This document shows positions 14,645-23,040 of a stretch of 25,995 nucleotides of DNA, piece by piece. Under the pieces are notes generated by a model. That model saw only the letters and a program-made list of their open reading frames with translations, did no database searches and was not told the DNA's origin. The translations under genes and the position numbers were made by a program. Location of the stretch: NCBI GenBank assembly GCA_028278125.1, contig JANQEY010000108.1, positions 1-25,995 on the forward strand, given 5' to 3'. This stretch comes from a bacterium. Its GTDB lineage: Bacteria > Electryoneota > Electryoneia > Electryoneales > Electryoneaceae. How positions within the stretch are numbered: the stretch's first letter is position 1; each line of letters begins with the position of its first letter.

Positions 14645-17014
14645 ATGAAAATTATTAAAACAGTCATCAGCTTTGCGGCAAATATCTACGCTTTGATTCT
14701 GTTGTTTTTTCTGGCCTTTGCACTGTTTATCGGGAATCATCCCTTCTGGGAGGCTGGTGAAAACACGTTCTTTAAAACTGGAACACTTTTTATAAAACTA
14801 CCGACAGCACAGGATAACGCTGTCATCGTCACTATCCCTAAGTCTGACGCAGCCAAGCTTGATTATGATCCAGGGGCTGTTCCGTATCTGGCGGGTTTTC
14901 TCCATAAGCTTAAATCTGCTGATCCAGCGGCAGTTGCGTTGATCGTAAACTGCTTTCCGCACACCTTACAACATTTCCCTTCCAAACAAGGATCAGCTTC
15001 TGCCAAACGTCTAAAAAATGCACTCTCTGGAAAAAACATGCTGATCGCTGTCAAACAGACTGCCGGCGCAAAGTCACCTGGACCGCTTTTGTCATCACCC
15101 GGTGGTTATTCAACAGACATCGGACTTAAATATCAGGAGGCTTCAAAGAAAATATACCTAAAGCAATTCTCCTCTCCTCCTGAGCTGCAGACCTTTAAAC
15201 ATGACTATTTACAATTCACTAAAACAGGCCGGCCTACATTCACCGCCGTACCCGCGTTTTTTTCAGAAACACCATTTTCTAAAAAACCGCTGCTGTATAA
15301 ACTAGAAGCCGGCTATATCCCTGACCTAGCATCCATATTGTGCGCCCGTTTTTCAAACAGCAAAGAACCTGTCTGGGTTAACGGGGAAGGCTTAATATTC
15401 GGCAACAGGCTTGTAAAAACAGATATCCACGGCCGTATTTGGCCCCTGATCCCTTCCGAAACCCCTGGTCTAAAAGCTGTATCTGTTTTTCCCATTAAAG
15501 AAATATCACGGGAAAAAAACATCTCTTTCCTTCACGATAAAATCGTGTTTGTTGGGATTGAAGGTGATGCAGCGCTTGCTGATATTGCGCGTACAGCTCT
15601 GAGCGTTATCAGCGGGGAAGTCATATATACCCCTTTGTGGGGCATTCTGCTTGTTAAAATTATATGCGTCGTCTTATTCCTGTATCTTGTTATTCTGCTT
15701 CCCCGGATCGAGACAGCAGCAGGACTGGTTTTAAACGCGTTTATCCTTCTCGCAATAGTTGCGCTTCAGTTCGGAATATTTGCGGCACTTAACCAGTGGT
15801 TACCCTTTTCCACGCCAGCGGTTTTCCTTGTCTTCGGATACGCCGTTATCATGATGGGATTGAAAAAAGATCTACGGCTCAGGCAAGATGCCCATAGAGC
15901 TTTGGCCGAACTTGGATCATACCAGTTCAGGCAGAACGAATTTGACCGGGCGTTTGAAACATTGCGAAAATCAAGACCCACAGATGAGGTTCTTGAACTT
16001 ATATATAAAACAGGTAATGCTTATGAAAAGCGAAGACAGTATGAAAAAGCGCATACAATTTTTAAATATATAGCCACACAAAAACAGGATTTCAAAGACG
16101 CGGCAGAACGCGCCGACAATCTGGCTGATTCTGAAAACGGGACTCCACCTGACCAGGATGGTCCTCCTGGAAACCGTCAGGTAATAAGACCCGGATCTGT
16201 ACTTGGACGTTATGAAATTATCCGTGAACTTGGAAGCGGCGCCATGGGGATCGTATATTTGGGAAAAGACCCGAAAATAGGCCGTGAAGTGGCCATAAAG
16301 ACGCTCGACTTTTCACAATCTTTTGACAGGGATATCGAAGAAATTAAAAACCGTTTTTTCCGGGAAGCTGAATCCGTCGGGAAACTGAACCACCCGAATA
16401 TCATCACCGTTTATGACGTGGGCGATGAGAAGGATCTCGCGTATATTGCCATGGATTATGTGCCGGGAAAAACCTTAGGTGACTATGGCATGCCTGAAAA
16501 CCTTCTGCCGGTTGATACCGTTTACAGAATGATAACCCAGGTGGCTGAAGCCCTTGATTATGCGCACCGCCAGGGGATTGTTCATCGTGACATCAAACCG
16601 AACAACATCATTTACAACGATAATGACCGGTTGGTAAAAGTAACCGATTTCGGTATCGCCCGCATATCAGACAACACCATGACCAAAACAGGCATCGTTC
16701 TCGGGAGTCCTTTATATATGTCGCCTGAACAGCTCAAGGGGGCAAAGGTCGACGGGAGAGCCGATATTTTCAGCCTGGGAGTAACCTTTTTTCAGATGTT
16801 AACAGGCGATCTGCCGTTTAAAAGTACTGATCTGGCAAGCTTGGCCTATCAGATAGCCAATGAAAAGCACCCATCTGTCCGTGGCAAGCGGCCCGAACTT
16901 CCCAAAAGCGCGGAAACCATCATCGACAGGGCCCTTCAGAAAGACCCTGCCAAACGTTACGTAAACGCAAAAAACATGGCCACTTCTTTAAGAAAAGGGA
17001 TGAGACAGCTGTAA
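14645..17014 (+). CDS. Membrane Ser/Thr protein kinase with CHASE2-like sensor and TPR linker
   Basis: The protein has 789 residues. An N-terminal transmembrane helix (about 8-29) leads to a periplasmic domain of about 300 residues resembling a diverged CHASE2 sensor, ending with KIVFVGIEGDAALAD. Three closely spaced transmembrane helices follow (about 330-402), the usual exit from CHASE2. A cytoplasmic TPR-like helical segment spans about 407-495. A complete Hanks-type kinase domain spans about 522-789: glycine loop GSGAMG (530-535), VAIK lysine K552, HRDIKPNN (H647-R648-D649), DFG (668-670), and GSPLYMSPEQ in the activation segment. All catalytic residues are present, so it should be active and phosphorylate cytoplasmic Ser/Thr targets in response to an envelope signal. 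The SD is weak. It converges on the response-regulator gene with only 7 bp between the stops. In most CHASE2 kinases I know the kinase is N-terminal; here it is C-terminal, as in CHASE2 cyclases. Confidence 0.9.
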   Translation: MKIIKTVISFAANIYALILLFFLAFALFIGNHPFWEAGENTFFKTGTLFIKLPTAQDNAVIVTIPKSDAAKLDYDPGAVPYLAGFLHKLKSADPAAVALIVNCFPHTLQHFPSKQGSASAKRLKNALSGKNMLIAVKQTAGAKSPGPLLSSPGGYSTDIGLKYQEASKKIYLKQFSSPPELQTFKHDYLQFTKTGRPTFTAVPAFFSETPFSKKPLLYKLEAGYIPDLASILCARFSNSKEPVWVNGEGLIFGNRLVKTDIHGRIWPLIPSETPGLKAVSVFPIKEISREKNISFLHDKIVFVGIEGDAALADIARTALSVISGEVIYTPLWGILLVKIICVVLFLYLVILLPRIETAAGLVLNAFILLAIVALQFGIFAALNQWLPFSTPAVFLVFGYAVIMMGLKKDLRLRQDAHRALAELGSYQFRQNEFDRAFETLRKSRPTDEVLELIYKTGNAYEKRRQYEKAHTIFKYIATQKQDFKDAAERADNLADSENGTPPDQDGPPGNRQVIRPGSVLGRYEIIRELGSGAMGIVYLGKDPKIGREVAIKTLDFSQSFDRDIEEIKNRFFREAESVGKLNHPNIITVYDVGDEKDLAYIAMDYVPGKTLGDYGMPENLLPVDTVYRMITQVAEALDYAHRQGIVHRDIKPNNIIYNDNDRLVKVTDFGIARISDNTMTKTGIVLGSPLYMSPEQLKGAKVDGRADIFSLGVTFFQMLTGDLPFKSTDLASLAYQIANEKHPSVRGKRPELPKSAETIIDRALQKDPAKRYVNAKNMATSLRKGMRQL

Positions 17015-17021
17015 ATAATAT

Positions 17022-17753
17022 CTATTCATGATCAAAAACATAACCCACAGAACGCCGGCTGATGAAATATTCCGGTTTTTTTGGATCAGTTTCAAAATAT
17101 TTACGTAATCTGACAATAAAATTGTCCACGGTCCGGGTGGAGGTGCCCCTGGTATACCCCCATCCGATTTCTAGTAATTTATTCCTTGACAGCGGTTTAC
17201 CCTTATTCACTATAAAGAGTTTCAGGAGTTTTAACTCCTGTTCGGTCAAGTTGATACTTCCCTTTCTGCATTCCGCTGTTCCGTTATTAAAATCAATATG
17301 GTTGTCACCAAAGGTATAGGCAGTAATAGATGGTGATACACCCGTGCTTTCCATACTGTCATTATTCTGGTACCATGATGTTTTCGTCAAAAGCCGCTTA
17401 ACTCTTAGCAAAAATTCTTCAAGATTAAACGGTTTGGCCAGATAATCATCCACACCGTGGGCAAGCCCTTTTATTCTGTCGTCTGTAGATGATTTGGCGG
17501 ATAAAATCAAAATTGGAACGCGTTCATCTTCAAGCCGAATATTCTGCAGCACTGAAAGACCGTCAATGCCTGGAAGCATTATATCTAATACAATCAAGTC
17601 TGGTCGGACTTCTTTCCATTTTTTAATACCGTCAAGACCGTTTAATGCGACGTCCACATTATACCCCTCCATGGAAAGATTAAGTTTCAGCCCCTCAGCT
17701 ATATGTTCCTCATCTTCAACAACCAGTATCCGTTTTTTCTCAGTTTCCTTCAT
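17022..17753 (-). CDS. OmpR/PhoB-family response regulator
   Basis: The protein has 243 residues. The N-terminal receiver domain has the acidic pocket E13-D14-E15, phosphoacceptor D57 (in DLIVLDIMLPG), the switch Ser85 and K107 (YLAKPF). A linker with Ser/Thr-rich text (about 125-150) leads to a C-terminal winged-helix DNA-binding domain (LTEQELKLLKLFI...TRTVDNFIVRLRKYFE...GYVFDHE). It should regulate transcription when phosphorylated by the adjacent histidine kinase. Its ATG starts one base after the kinase stop codon, so the pair is translationally coupled. Targets cannot be deduced from the sequence. Confidence 0.95.
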   Translation of the reverse strand: MKETEKKRILVVEDEEHIAEGLKLNLSMEGYNVDVALNGLDGIKKWKEVRPDLIVLDIMLPGIDGLSVLQNIRLEDERVPILILSAKSSTDDRIKGLAHGVDDYLAKPFNLEEFLLRVKRLLTKTSWYQNNDSMESTGVSPSITAYTFGDNHIDFNNGTAECRKGSINLTEQELKLLKLFIVNKGKPLSRNKLLEIGWGYTRGTSTRTVDNFIVRLRKYFETDPKKPEYFISRRSVGYVFDHE

Positions 17754-17754
17754 T

Positions 17755-18702
17755 TTACCTCGGTATTACAACAGTGAAAACCGATCCTTTCCCTGGACCT
17801 TCACTCTCAGCGATGATTTTCCATTTATGCAGTTTTGCGATATTTCCCACAAGATAAAGTCCCAACCCGCTCCCTTTAACCGACATATCACCCGGCCGCT
17901 GGACCTGATAGAACTTCTTAAAAATCTTTTTTAGCTCCTTTTTTTCTATCCCAATCCCATTATCCTCGAACCGTAGATGATGCTTCCCGTTTTGATGGAA
18001 AAACTTTATGTCAACTTTTGGCGTATCTGATTTATTATATTTCACGGCATTGTTTAAAAGATTCATCAAAAGTATTTCAAACAGGGGCATATCTATATTG
18101 CACAAAACGTCGTCATCCGGAACACTCGATATGTTAATTTCACATCTCTGAAAAAGATGCTTATTGTTGTTGTAAAATTGTTTTATTGTTTGGACGATGT
18201 CGGCAGAGGTGAAGTCTGTTTCGTATCTTTTGCTTTCAATTGTCGCGAGATTAAGGATACTGTTGATATTAACCGTCAGGCGACCAACATCTGAAAGCAT
18301 GTAATTGATATATTTATTCCTGTCTTCCCTTAAAAGTTCATATTTCAAAAAAGTTTCCAGGTAGAGTTTGAGGGATGTCACAGGTGTTTTGAGTTCGTGG
18401 GTAAAATTATTGATAAAATTGTTCTGAAGTTTGTAAAGCTGAAGTGTTTTAAGATTATACACAAAGATGATAAATATACCTGTTAGGATGATCCCCACCA
18501 GGATTGACAACACCACGATAACCACCCAGGACTGGGGCTCAAAAATCTGACTCCGGTCAAGGTTGAATTTTTTAACAATCGCATCAAGGCCTGCGGTGAC
18601 TCCCACGTACCAGTAAATATACAGGAAAAGGGACAACCCAAGGGCAAGGACAGAAAAGATAAAAACAAAAACAGGATGGAAAAACCATTTAGAACGTTTC
18701 AT
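17755..18702 (-). CDS. Membrane sensor histidine kinase
   Basis: The protein has 315 residues. Two transmembrane helices (about 11-32 and 58-82) bracket a very short periplasmic loop of about 25 residues. There is little room for an extracytoplasmic ligand domain, so it may sense the membrane itself or a partner. No HAMP or PAS domain is obvious. The dimerisation/phosphoacceptor helix has H102 in FTHELKTPV. The ATPase domain has the N-box (LLMNLLNNAVKY, N218), G1 DNGIGI (247-252), F-box FKKFYQ and G2 GSGLGL (277-282), so it is complete. It phosphorylates the response regulator encoded immediately downstream. It lies 14 bp after a small CxxC-protein gene in the same minus-strand run. Confidence 0.94.
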   Translation of the reverse strand: MKRSKWFFHPVFVFIFSVLALGLSLFLYIYWYVGVTAGLDAIVKKFNLDRSQIFEPQSWVVIVVLSILVGIILTGIFIIFVYNLKTLQLYKLQNNFINNFTHELKTPVTSLKLYLETFLKYELLREDRNKYINYMLSDVGRLTVNINSILNLATIESKRYETDFTSADIVQTIKQFYNNNKHLFQRCEINISSVPDDDVLCNIDMPLFEILLMNLLNNAVKYNKSDTPKVDIKFFHQNGKHHLRFEDNGIGIEKKELKKIFKKFYQVQRPGDMSVKGSGLGLYLVGNIAKLHKWKIIAESEGPGKGSVFTVVIPR

Positions 18703-18716
18703 GGATTATACTGTAT

Positions 18717-18926
18717 CTATTCCTTTTCCACGATATCTGAAAGTGTAAAGACTTCATCCCATGCAGCCTTACAGTGAGTATCAAGGCATGCAATGGCCAT
18801 TTTTATCTGGGTTGGGCTGTTTATCTGGGGGCTGCCCTTAACTTCAAAATTACTGGAACCGCATTTGGGGCACCACATACATCCTGAAGCGATATAATTT
18901 TTCTTTACTTCATTTGAAAAAGGCAT
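18717..18926 (-). CDS. Small CxxC cysteine-motif protein
   Basis: This is a 69-residue protein with no signal peptide. The N-terminal part contains CMWCPKCG (Cys at 16, 19 and 22), and the central part has C47 and C52 (ACLDTHCKAAW). Together these could form a small zinc-ribbon or rubredoxin-like fold. It lies between the cNMP-binding gene and the histidine kinase in one minus-strand transcription unit, 58 bp and 14 bp from its neighbours. An SD-like GAGGG lies upstream of the ATG. The family is not recognised; a cytoplasmic zinc-binding accessory protein is the most the sequence allows. Confidence 0.65.
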   Translation of the reverse strand: MPFSNEVKKNYIASGCMWCPKCGSSNFEVKGSPQINSPTQIKMAIACLDTHCKAAWDEVFTLSDIVEKE

Positions 18927-18984
18927 TGCTCATCACCCTCATTGTCAATGGTTATAAAAAAGTGTCTTTAGTTTCTGTAAACCC

Positions 18985-19446
18985 TCAATAATCATCAGTG
19001 TCACGCAGCTTTTTTGTTGTTTTCCTGATCTTTGTGGTCAGTATCTTTGCTATATTCCGCATAATAATTGCTGCTGCAGCGGGTTTCGCTTTAATCACAG
19101 CATCAAAGTGCATACGGGGAAGAACAAGTATCCTGGAGTCTTCCTGTACCCTGGCGGAAGCTGAACGAACATCCCCATCAATAAAAGAAAACTCACCAAA
19201 AATTTTCCCTGGACCGATCAATTCAATTGAATCTCCCTGCAATGAACCATCAGGGGCTTTCATCTCAATCTTAACTGTCCCTTCAGCCAGCATATAAAGA
19301 TCATCCCCTTCATCATTCTCCAAGAACACAATTGAATCTTCAGCATAATACTTTTCCTGAAAGATTGCGCCAATCTTCGCCAGATCCTTTTCATCCACCC
19401 CTTTAAACATCTCCGTCCTAGCTAGAAACTTGATGTTTGCACTCAT
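18985..19446 (-). CDS. Stand-alone cyclic-nucleotide-binding-fold protein
   Basis: This is a 153-residue protein consisting of one cNMP-binding (Crp N-terminal type) beta-barrel: ARTEMFKGVDEKDLAKIGA, then 'DLYMLAEGTVKIEM', then the phosphate-binding-cassette region FGEFSFIDGDVRSASARV, followed by the C-helix. There is no helix-turn-helix, so it is not a DNA-binding Crp regulator by itself. It probably binds a nucleotide and acts through a partner, perhaps the histidine kinase encoded two genes downstream (inference). The start was set to the ATG at 19446, which has a good GGAGGG SD. A TTG codon four residues upstream overlaps that SD and is less likely. Confidence 0.9.
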   Translation of the reverse strand: MSANIKFLARTEMFKGVDEKDLAKIGAIFQEKYYAEDSIVFLENDEGDDLYMLAEGTVKIEMKAPDGSLQGDSIELIGPGKIFGEFSFIDGDVRSASARVQEDSRILVLPRMHFDAVIKAKPAAAAIIMRNIAKILTTKIRKTTKKLRDTDDY

Positions 19447-19532
19447 AACTCCCTCCAAATGAATATAGTGGTTATGTTCTTCTTAAGGAGCCTTAAATCA
19501 TCGGCAGGTAAAACCTTTTTATAGTTTTAAAC

Positions 19533-19561
19533 AGTCTATTAAATGTTGTCATTTATGTCAA
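19533..19561 (-). promoter_or_regulatory. Sigma70-type promoter for the cNMP/CxxC/HK/RR operon
   Basis: On the minus strand, TTGACA (19561-19556) is a perfect -35. It is separated by exactly 17 bases from TAGACT (19538-19533), which matches four of six -10 positions. It lies about 87 bp upstream of the cNMP gene start and downstream of comEC. An inverted repeat TTAAGG-AG-CCTTAA at 19483-19496, in the predicted leader, might be an operator. Confidence 0.65.
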
Positions 19562-19584
19562 CAACAACTCCCGCCCTGTTAAGG

Positions 19585-22071
19585 TTAATTGGCAATAAAA
19601 GATGTTAACGACAATGAAGCGCCGTCTGTGGACATGGTGACAGCGCCGTTGATGTCAGTCCTGTATATAAGACATTTCTGCTCCTGGTAGCGTTTTATAA
19701 TGTCGCTGTGGGGCAGATTAAAACGGTTCATCCATGCTGAAGAAAAAACAGCGATCCGAGGGTTCACACTGTTTATAAAATGTATGGAGCTGGATGTTCT
19801 ACTGCCATGATGAGGCACAGCGAGAACAGTGCTTTCCAGGTCTTTGCCGGCGATTGCGATGAGTTCCAGTTCCCCGTATTCCTGTAGGTCGCCGGGAAAA
19901 AGAAAAGAATGCGAACCGAGCTGTACTTTCAGCACCAGTGAATTGTTATTATTATTCCTCCGCCATCCCTCTTTTTCCTTTTGTTTGAGAAAGTCCTCAG
20001 GAGGATAAAGGATTTTCAAGTTTACGCTGTTAACTGAATAGGAGCGCGGCATCTCACTAAATACCGGCATTTCAATTTTATTTTCTCTAACGGCCGCCAT
20101 CAGCTTCCGGTAACCAAAGGTATCAGCGGTTTCATTAGTGGACCACAATTTTTTAACGTTGAAATTGTCAGCAATATAAATAAGACCATTCAGGTGATCG
20201 CTGTTCGGATGTGAAAGGACCAGTGTATCGACTGTTTTTATTTTTTTTTGCCATAAAAAAGGAGCAATGACATTCGCACCGATATCGAATACAGAATTGT
20301 CATAAAATCCCCCGCCATCCACTAGATAACAGGTCCCACCCGGTAGTTCAAGAAGTGCGGCGCTTCCCTGTCCCACATCAATAACAGTAACACGCAGTTC
20401 TTCATGCCAGAACCTTTTATTCAGCCAGTAACAGGTATCAGCGCAGAAGACGAGTATCGCTGCTGTTGCTGTAAATATGGCTGTTCTTTTGACGAGAGCA
20501 GATTTGGTTTTTAAATTTAAAATAGACCAGAAAAGGATATAGTAACATAAAATTTCAATAAGAGAAGGAGACACTGTTTTTACTGCCGCAAAAGGAAGAC
20601 AGGAAAACCAGTGCATGAGTTTCAGACTAAACCAAAGAACCGTGCCGGCAATTTTCATCAGGAAAAAAGCGGCAAATCCGCTGACCGGGTATATTGAAAT
20701 CGCTAGAAGACCCATTGGGACGGTTACAAACCCTATAAGGGGAATAAATATCATATTGGTCAAAACACCCATTATTGAAATCTGGTTAAAATAAAACATA
20801 ACAAGGGGAAGTGTTCCCAGTATGGCAAAAGTTGAAACAGATAAGGCCCCTAAAGATCGCCTTGCAAACTGCCGCAAACGGTTTTTCGATGTGTTATCCG
20901 GTATGCTGATTTTTGACAGCCCGTAAATGATAGCAAGAACAGCTGAGAAAGAGAGCTGGAATGAAACAGAATACAGGGCAGGAGGATGAAAAAGAAGGAT
21001 GCATACAGCCGCCAGGGAGAGAGTGTTGATTGAATCCTGTTCCCGTTCAATCAGGAAGGTCATTAAAAAGACAACAGCCATGATAACCGCACGCTGGGTA
21101 GAGGGGGACATCCCTGCCATCAAACCATATAAGACAACAGGGACCAAGGAGAAAACAGCAGCCCCTTTTTTTGTCCACGCATTCCATAAAAAAAGCCGAA
21201 CATGTGAAAGGATCCATGAAAACAGAAAAAAGGAGACAGCAGCCACTATACCAATGTGGAGCCCTGAAATGGCGAGAAGATGACCAGTGCCCGCGCGATT
21301 AAAGTCGTTTCTCATGCTTGGCGTAATGCCGGACCTGTCGCCGATTATCAATGCTTTCATTACGTTGTTATGATCACCCTCACAGGTCTTGTCTATCAAC
21401 GCTGTTACAGCTGAGCGGGCAGTACCTATTATGCCGGCTAGTGTTCGTGAGTCCGCGGGCCTTTCAATTTCAATTCCAACACCATTAGTATAAGCTGTCC
21501 CGCACACACCTTTGAACATCATATATCTTTTATAATTAAATCCCTTTGGATTTTTGAAGTTTTTGACAGATTTGATCCGGCTGATAAAGGAGATGTGATC
21601 CCCTTCAGAAAGACCTGGAGAGGTCTCCCTATCTTTCCAGCGAACCGTGACACGGATTCTCCCTTCAACCTTGTCTTCCCCGATGGATAATACCTGTAAA
21701 TAGAATTGGTCCCGGCCAATGGTGGTTTTCAGCCGGCTGTCGATTATCCCGGTTATCTTTATTTTTTCCTGGTCTAAATACGCTGCAACATGATGCGCCG
21801 GATATTCCGGCGCCATATAAGGGAACATGCCGATATAGCCAATGCAGAAAAAAAACGGCAGAATCTTAAACAAGACAGGCCTTTTTCTGATAAAGCTGAC
21901 CAGGGAAAAGCCTAAACAAAATAATGCAAAAACAATCCACACTGTCTTCATGACCGGTAACAGGCTGCAGGCAATGATCCCTGCAATCATAAAGAGCAGG
22001 ATAGGCAAAAAATTTCTATAACACTTAATTCTGATATGTTTCTCCGCACCCTTAGTCCCCTGGGCAGGCAC
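19585..22071 (-). CDS. comEC: ComEC/Rec2 DNA-uptake channel protein
   Basis: The protein is about 828 residues, a full-length ComEC/Rec2. The N-terminal part has several transmembrane helices and the OB-like segment (residues about 80-190). The Competence core contains TGHLLAISGLHIGIVAA and 'GLMAGMSPSTQRAVIMAVV', both family hallmarks. The C-terminal metallo-beta-lactamase-like domain (about 560-828) has VIDVGQGSAALLELPGG, LSHPNSDHLNG (about 605-620) and VPHHGSRTSSS (about 745). In known systems it is the inner-membrane pore for single-stranded DNA uptake, fed by a type IV pilus. The annotated start is a GTG inside a GC-rich hairpin repeat (22062-22083) with a poor initiation context. The true start may be a little downstream, just before the first hydrophobic segment NFLPILLFMIAGIIA. 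Otherwise the frame looks intact. Confidence 0.92.
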   Translation of the reverse strand: MPAQGTKGAEKHIRIKCYRNFLPILLFMIAGIIACSLLPVMKTVWIVFALFCLGFSLVSFIRKRPVLFKILPFFFCIGYIGMFPYMAPEYPAHHVAAYLDQEKIKITGIIDSRLKTTIGRDQFYLQVLSIGEDKVEGRIRVTVRWKDRETSPGLSEGDHISFISRIKSVKNFKNPKGFNYKRYMMFKGVCGTAYTNGVGIEIERPADSRTLAGIIGTARSAVTALIDKTCEGDHNNVMKALIIGDRSGITPSMRNDFNRAGTGHLLAISGLHIGIVAAVSFFLFSWILSHVRLFLWNAWTKKGAAVFSLVPVVLYGLMAGMSPSTQRAVIMAVVFLMTFLIEREQDSINTLSLAAVCILLFHPPALYSVSFQLSFSAVLAIIYGLSKISIPDNTSKNRLRQFARRSLGALSVSTFAILGTLPLVMFYFNQISIMGVLTNMIFIPLIGFVTVPMGLLAISIYPVSGFAAFFLMKIAGTVLWFSLKLMHWFSCLPFAAVKTVSPSLIEILCYYILFWSILNLKTKSALVKRTAIFTATAAILVFCADTCYWLNKRFWHEELRVTVIDVGQGSAALLELPGGTCYLVDGGGFYDNSVFDIGANVIAPFLWQKKIKTVDTLVLSHPNSDHLNGLIYIADNFNVKKLWSTNETADTFGYRKLMAAVRENKIEMPVFSEMPRSYSVNSVNLKILYPPEDFLKQKEKEGWRRNNNNNSLVLKVQLGSHSFLFPGDLQEYGELELIAIAGKDLESTVLAVPHHGSRTSSSIHFINSVNPRIAVFSSAWMNRFNLPHSDIIKRYQEQKCLIYRTDINGAVTMSTDGASLSLTSFIAN

Positions 22072-22083
22072 TAAGGCCTGCCC
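22062..22083 (+). repeat. GC-rich hairpin GGGCAGGC / GCCTGCCC
   Basis: Eight-base inverted repeat with a 6-base loop (ACTAAG), a different palindrome from the GTAGGGTGGGC family. It overlaps the predicted GTG start of comEC and is followed at 22094 by a REP element, so two palindrome types sit side by side. Confidence 0.75.
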
Positions 22084-22093
22084 CTACAACATT

Positions 22094-22114
22094 GTAGGGT
22101 GGGCTGTGCCCACC
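22094..22114 (+). repeat. REP element flanking the RAYT gene (3' side)
   Basis: GTAGGGTGGGC-TGT-GCCCACC core in plus orientation, 12 bp beyond the 3' end of the RAYT pseudogene. With the inverted element at 22788 it brackets the transposase gene. Confidence 0.85.
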
Positions 22115-22125
22115 ATCAACCGCAA

Positions 22126-22671
22126 TCATTCATAGCCTATTGCATTGTCAAATTCGATCTTTTCACCCGCACCCCATTTTGGATTATATTTTCCATTTTT
22201 CAAATATCGGTGAAAACTTGAAAATTCCCAATCAATCGGCCTTTTTACATAACTATGCTTCACAGGGTTGTAATGAATATAATCAACATGTTTCTCATAA
22301 TCATCCGGATCTCGAATGAGATGTTTCCAAAAACGTCGCTGCCATATAGCTCCTTCCCTGTGCTTTATTCTGGATTCCGTATGGCCTGATTTGCGAATAA
22401 ATCCCTGAACATGTTTTGTGAATTCTTTTTTTATCAAGCCCCAACGTCTGGAAAAATCCCTGTCATTCTCTGGCAGTTTTCATATACAATGCAAATGGTC
22501 TGGAAGCAGCACACTCGCCTCAATAGAAAACGGATATCTTGTTTGCACATCTTTTATAACCGTTCTCAAAGCCTGTCTGCATGGTTCAAGACACAGGATT
22601 TTTCTGCGCTTGTAAGTGACAACAGTAAAGAAAAAAACCGTCCCGGTTTTTGAGCGTCTGTAATTCGGCAT
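22126..22671 (-). pseudogene. REP-associated tyrosine transposase (RAYT), interrupted by one in-frame TGA
   Basis: This is a 181-codon IS200-like Y1/HUH transposase of the RAYT group. It starts MPNYRRSKTGTVFFFTVVTY, the usual RAYT N-terminus, with an AGAGG SD in front; the open frame extends further upstream, but without that support. The HUH motif is HLH in LLPDHLHCI. The downstream half has DRDFSRRWGLIKKEF, 'EGAIWQRRFWKHLIRD' and YIHYNPVKHSYV with candidate catalytic tyrosine(s). The reading frame is continuous except for TGA at 22480-22482, exactly where RAYTs normally carry Trp (HxIWxLPE). A TGG to TGA nonsense change, or a sequencing error, explains it. Selenocysteine is unlikely because the expected residue is Trp. 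RAYTs are thought to move and multiply REP palindromes, and REPs surround this gene. Confidence 0.9.
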
Positions 22672-22787
22672 TCCATTGCCTCTGCAAAATTGTAACCACT
22701 GATCGATGGGCATCGCCCATCCGATGTTAATTTCAAATTTATTCAACAATTAAAATATATCACTCTTTTTTTCTCATTGCCCAAGAT

Positions 22788-22808
22788 GGTGGGCACAGCC
22801 CACCCTAC
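22788..22808 (-). repeat. REP element flanking the RAYT gene (5' side, inverted)
   Basis: GGTGGGC-ACA-GCCCACCCTAC, the inverse orientation to the copy at 22094 and to the four-copy array that follows. It lies about 115 bp upstream of the RAYT start. Confidence 0.85.
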
Positions 22809-22834
22809 ATTTCTCCCCTCTTTCTCTCAAAAAT

Positions 22835-23029
22835 CGTAGGATGGGTTGCGCCCACCAATTACAGCAATCCTCTACCCCTTGCCTCAATAAATCGTAGGGT
22901 GGGCTGCGCCCACCAATTACCACAATCCCCTCCCACTTACCTCAATAAACCGTAGGGTGGGCTGTGCCCACCATTTACCACAATCCCCTCCCACTTACCT
23001 CAAAGATTCGTAGGGTGGGCTGCGCCCAC
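22835..23029 (+). repeat. Tandem array of four REP-containing units, 58-bp period
   Basis: CGTAGG anchors at 22835, 22893, 22951 and 23009 give an exact 58-bp period. Each unit is a REP (GTAGGGTGGGC-TGY-GCCCACC, the first with two variant bases) plus a linker of the type ACCACAATCCCCTCCCAC...CTCAAT. The first linker differs most, the middle two are nearly identical, and the array ends before 23035. This explains the whole gap between the RAYT and the pilin gene, together with the 56-bp block and heptamer repeats that follow. Confidence 0.92.
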
Positions 23030-23040
23030 CATTTCCAACT

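Noticed and set aside
22480..22482. Selenocysteine codon in the RAYT gene
   Set aside because: The aligned residue in the family is Trp and nothing suggests a selenoprotein; a nonsense mutation is simpler.
22835..23029. CRISPR array
   Set aside because: The four units repeat over nearly the full 58-bp period including the linker, so there are no unique spacers, and the core is a REP palindrome; no cas genes are present.
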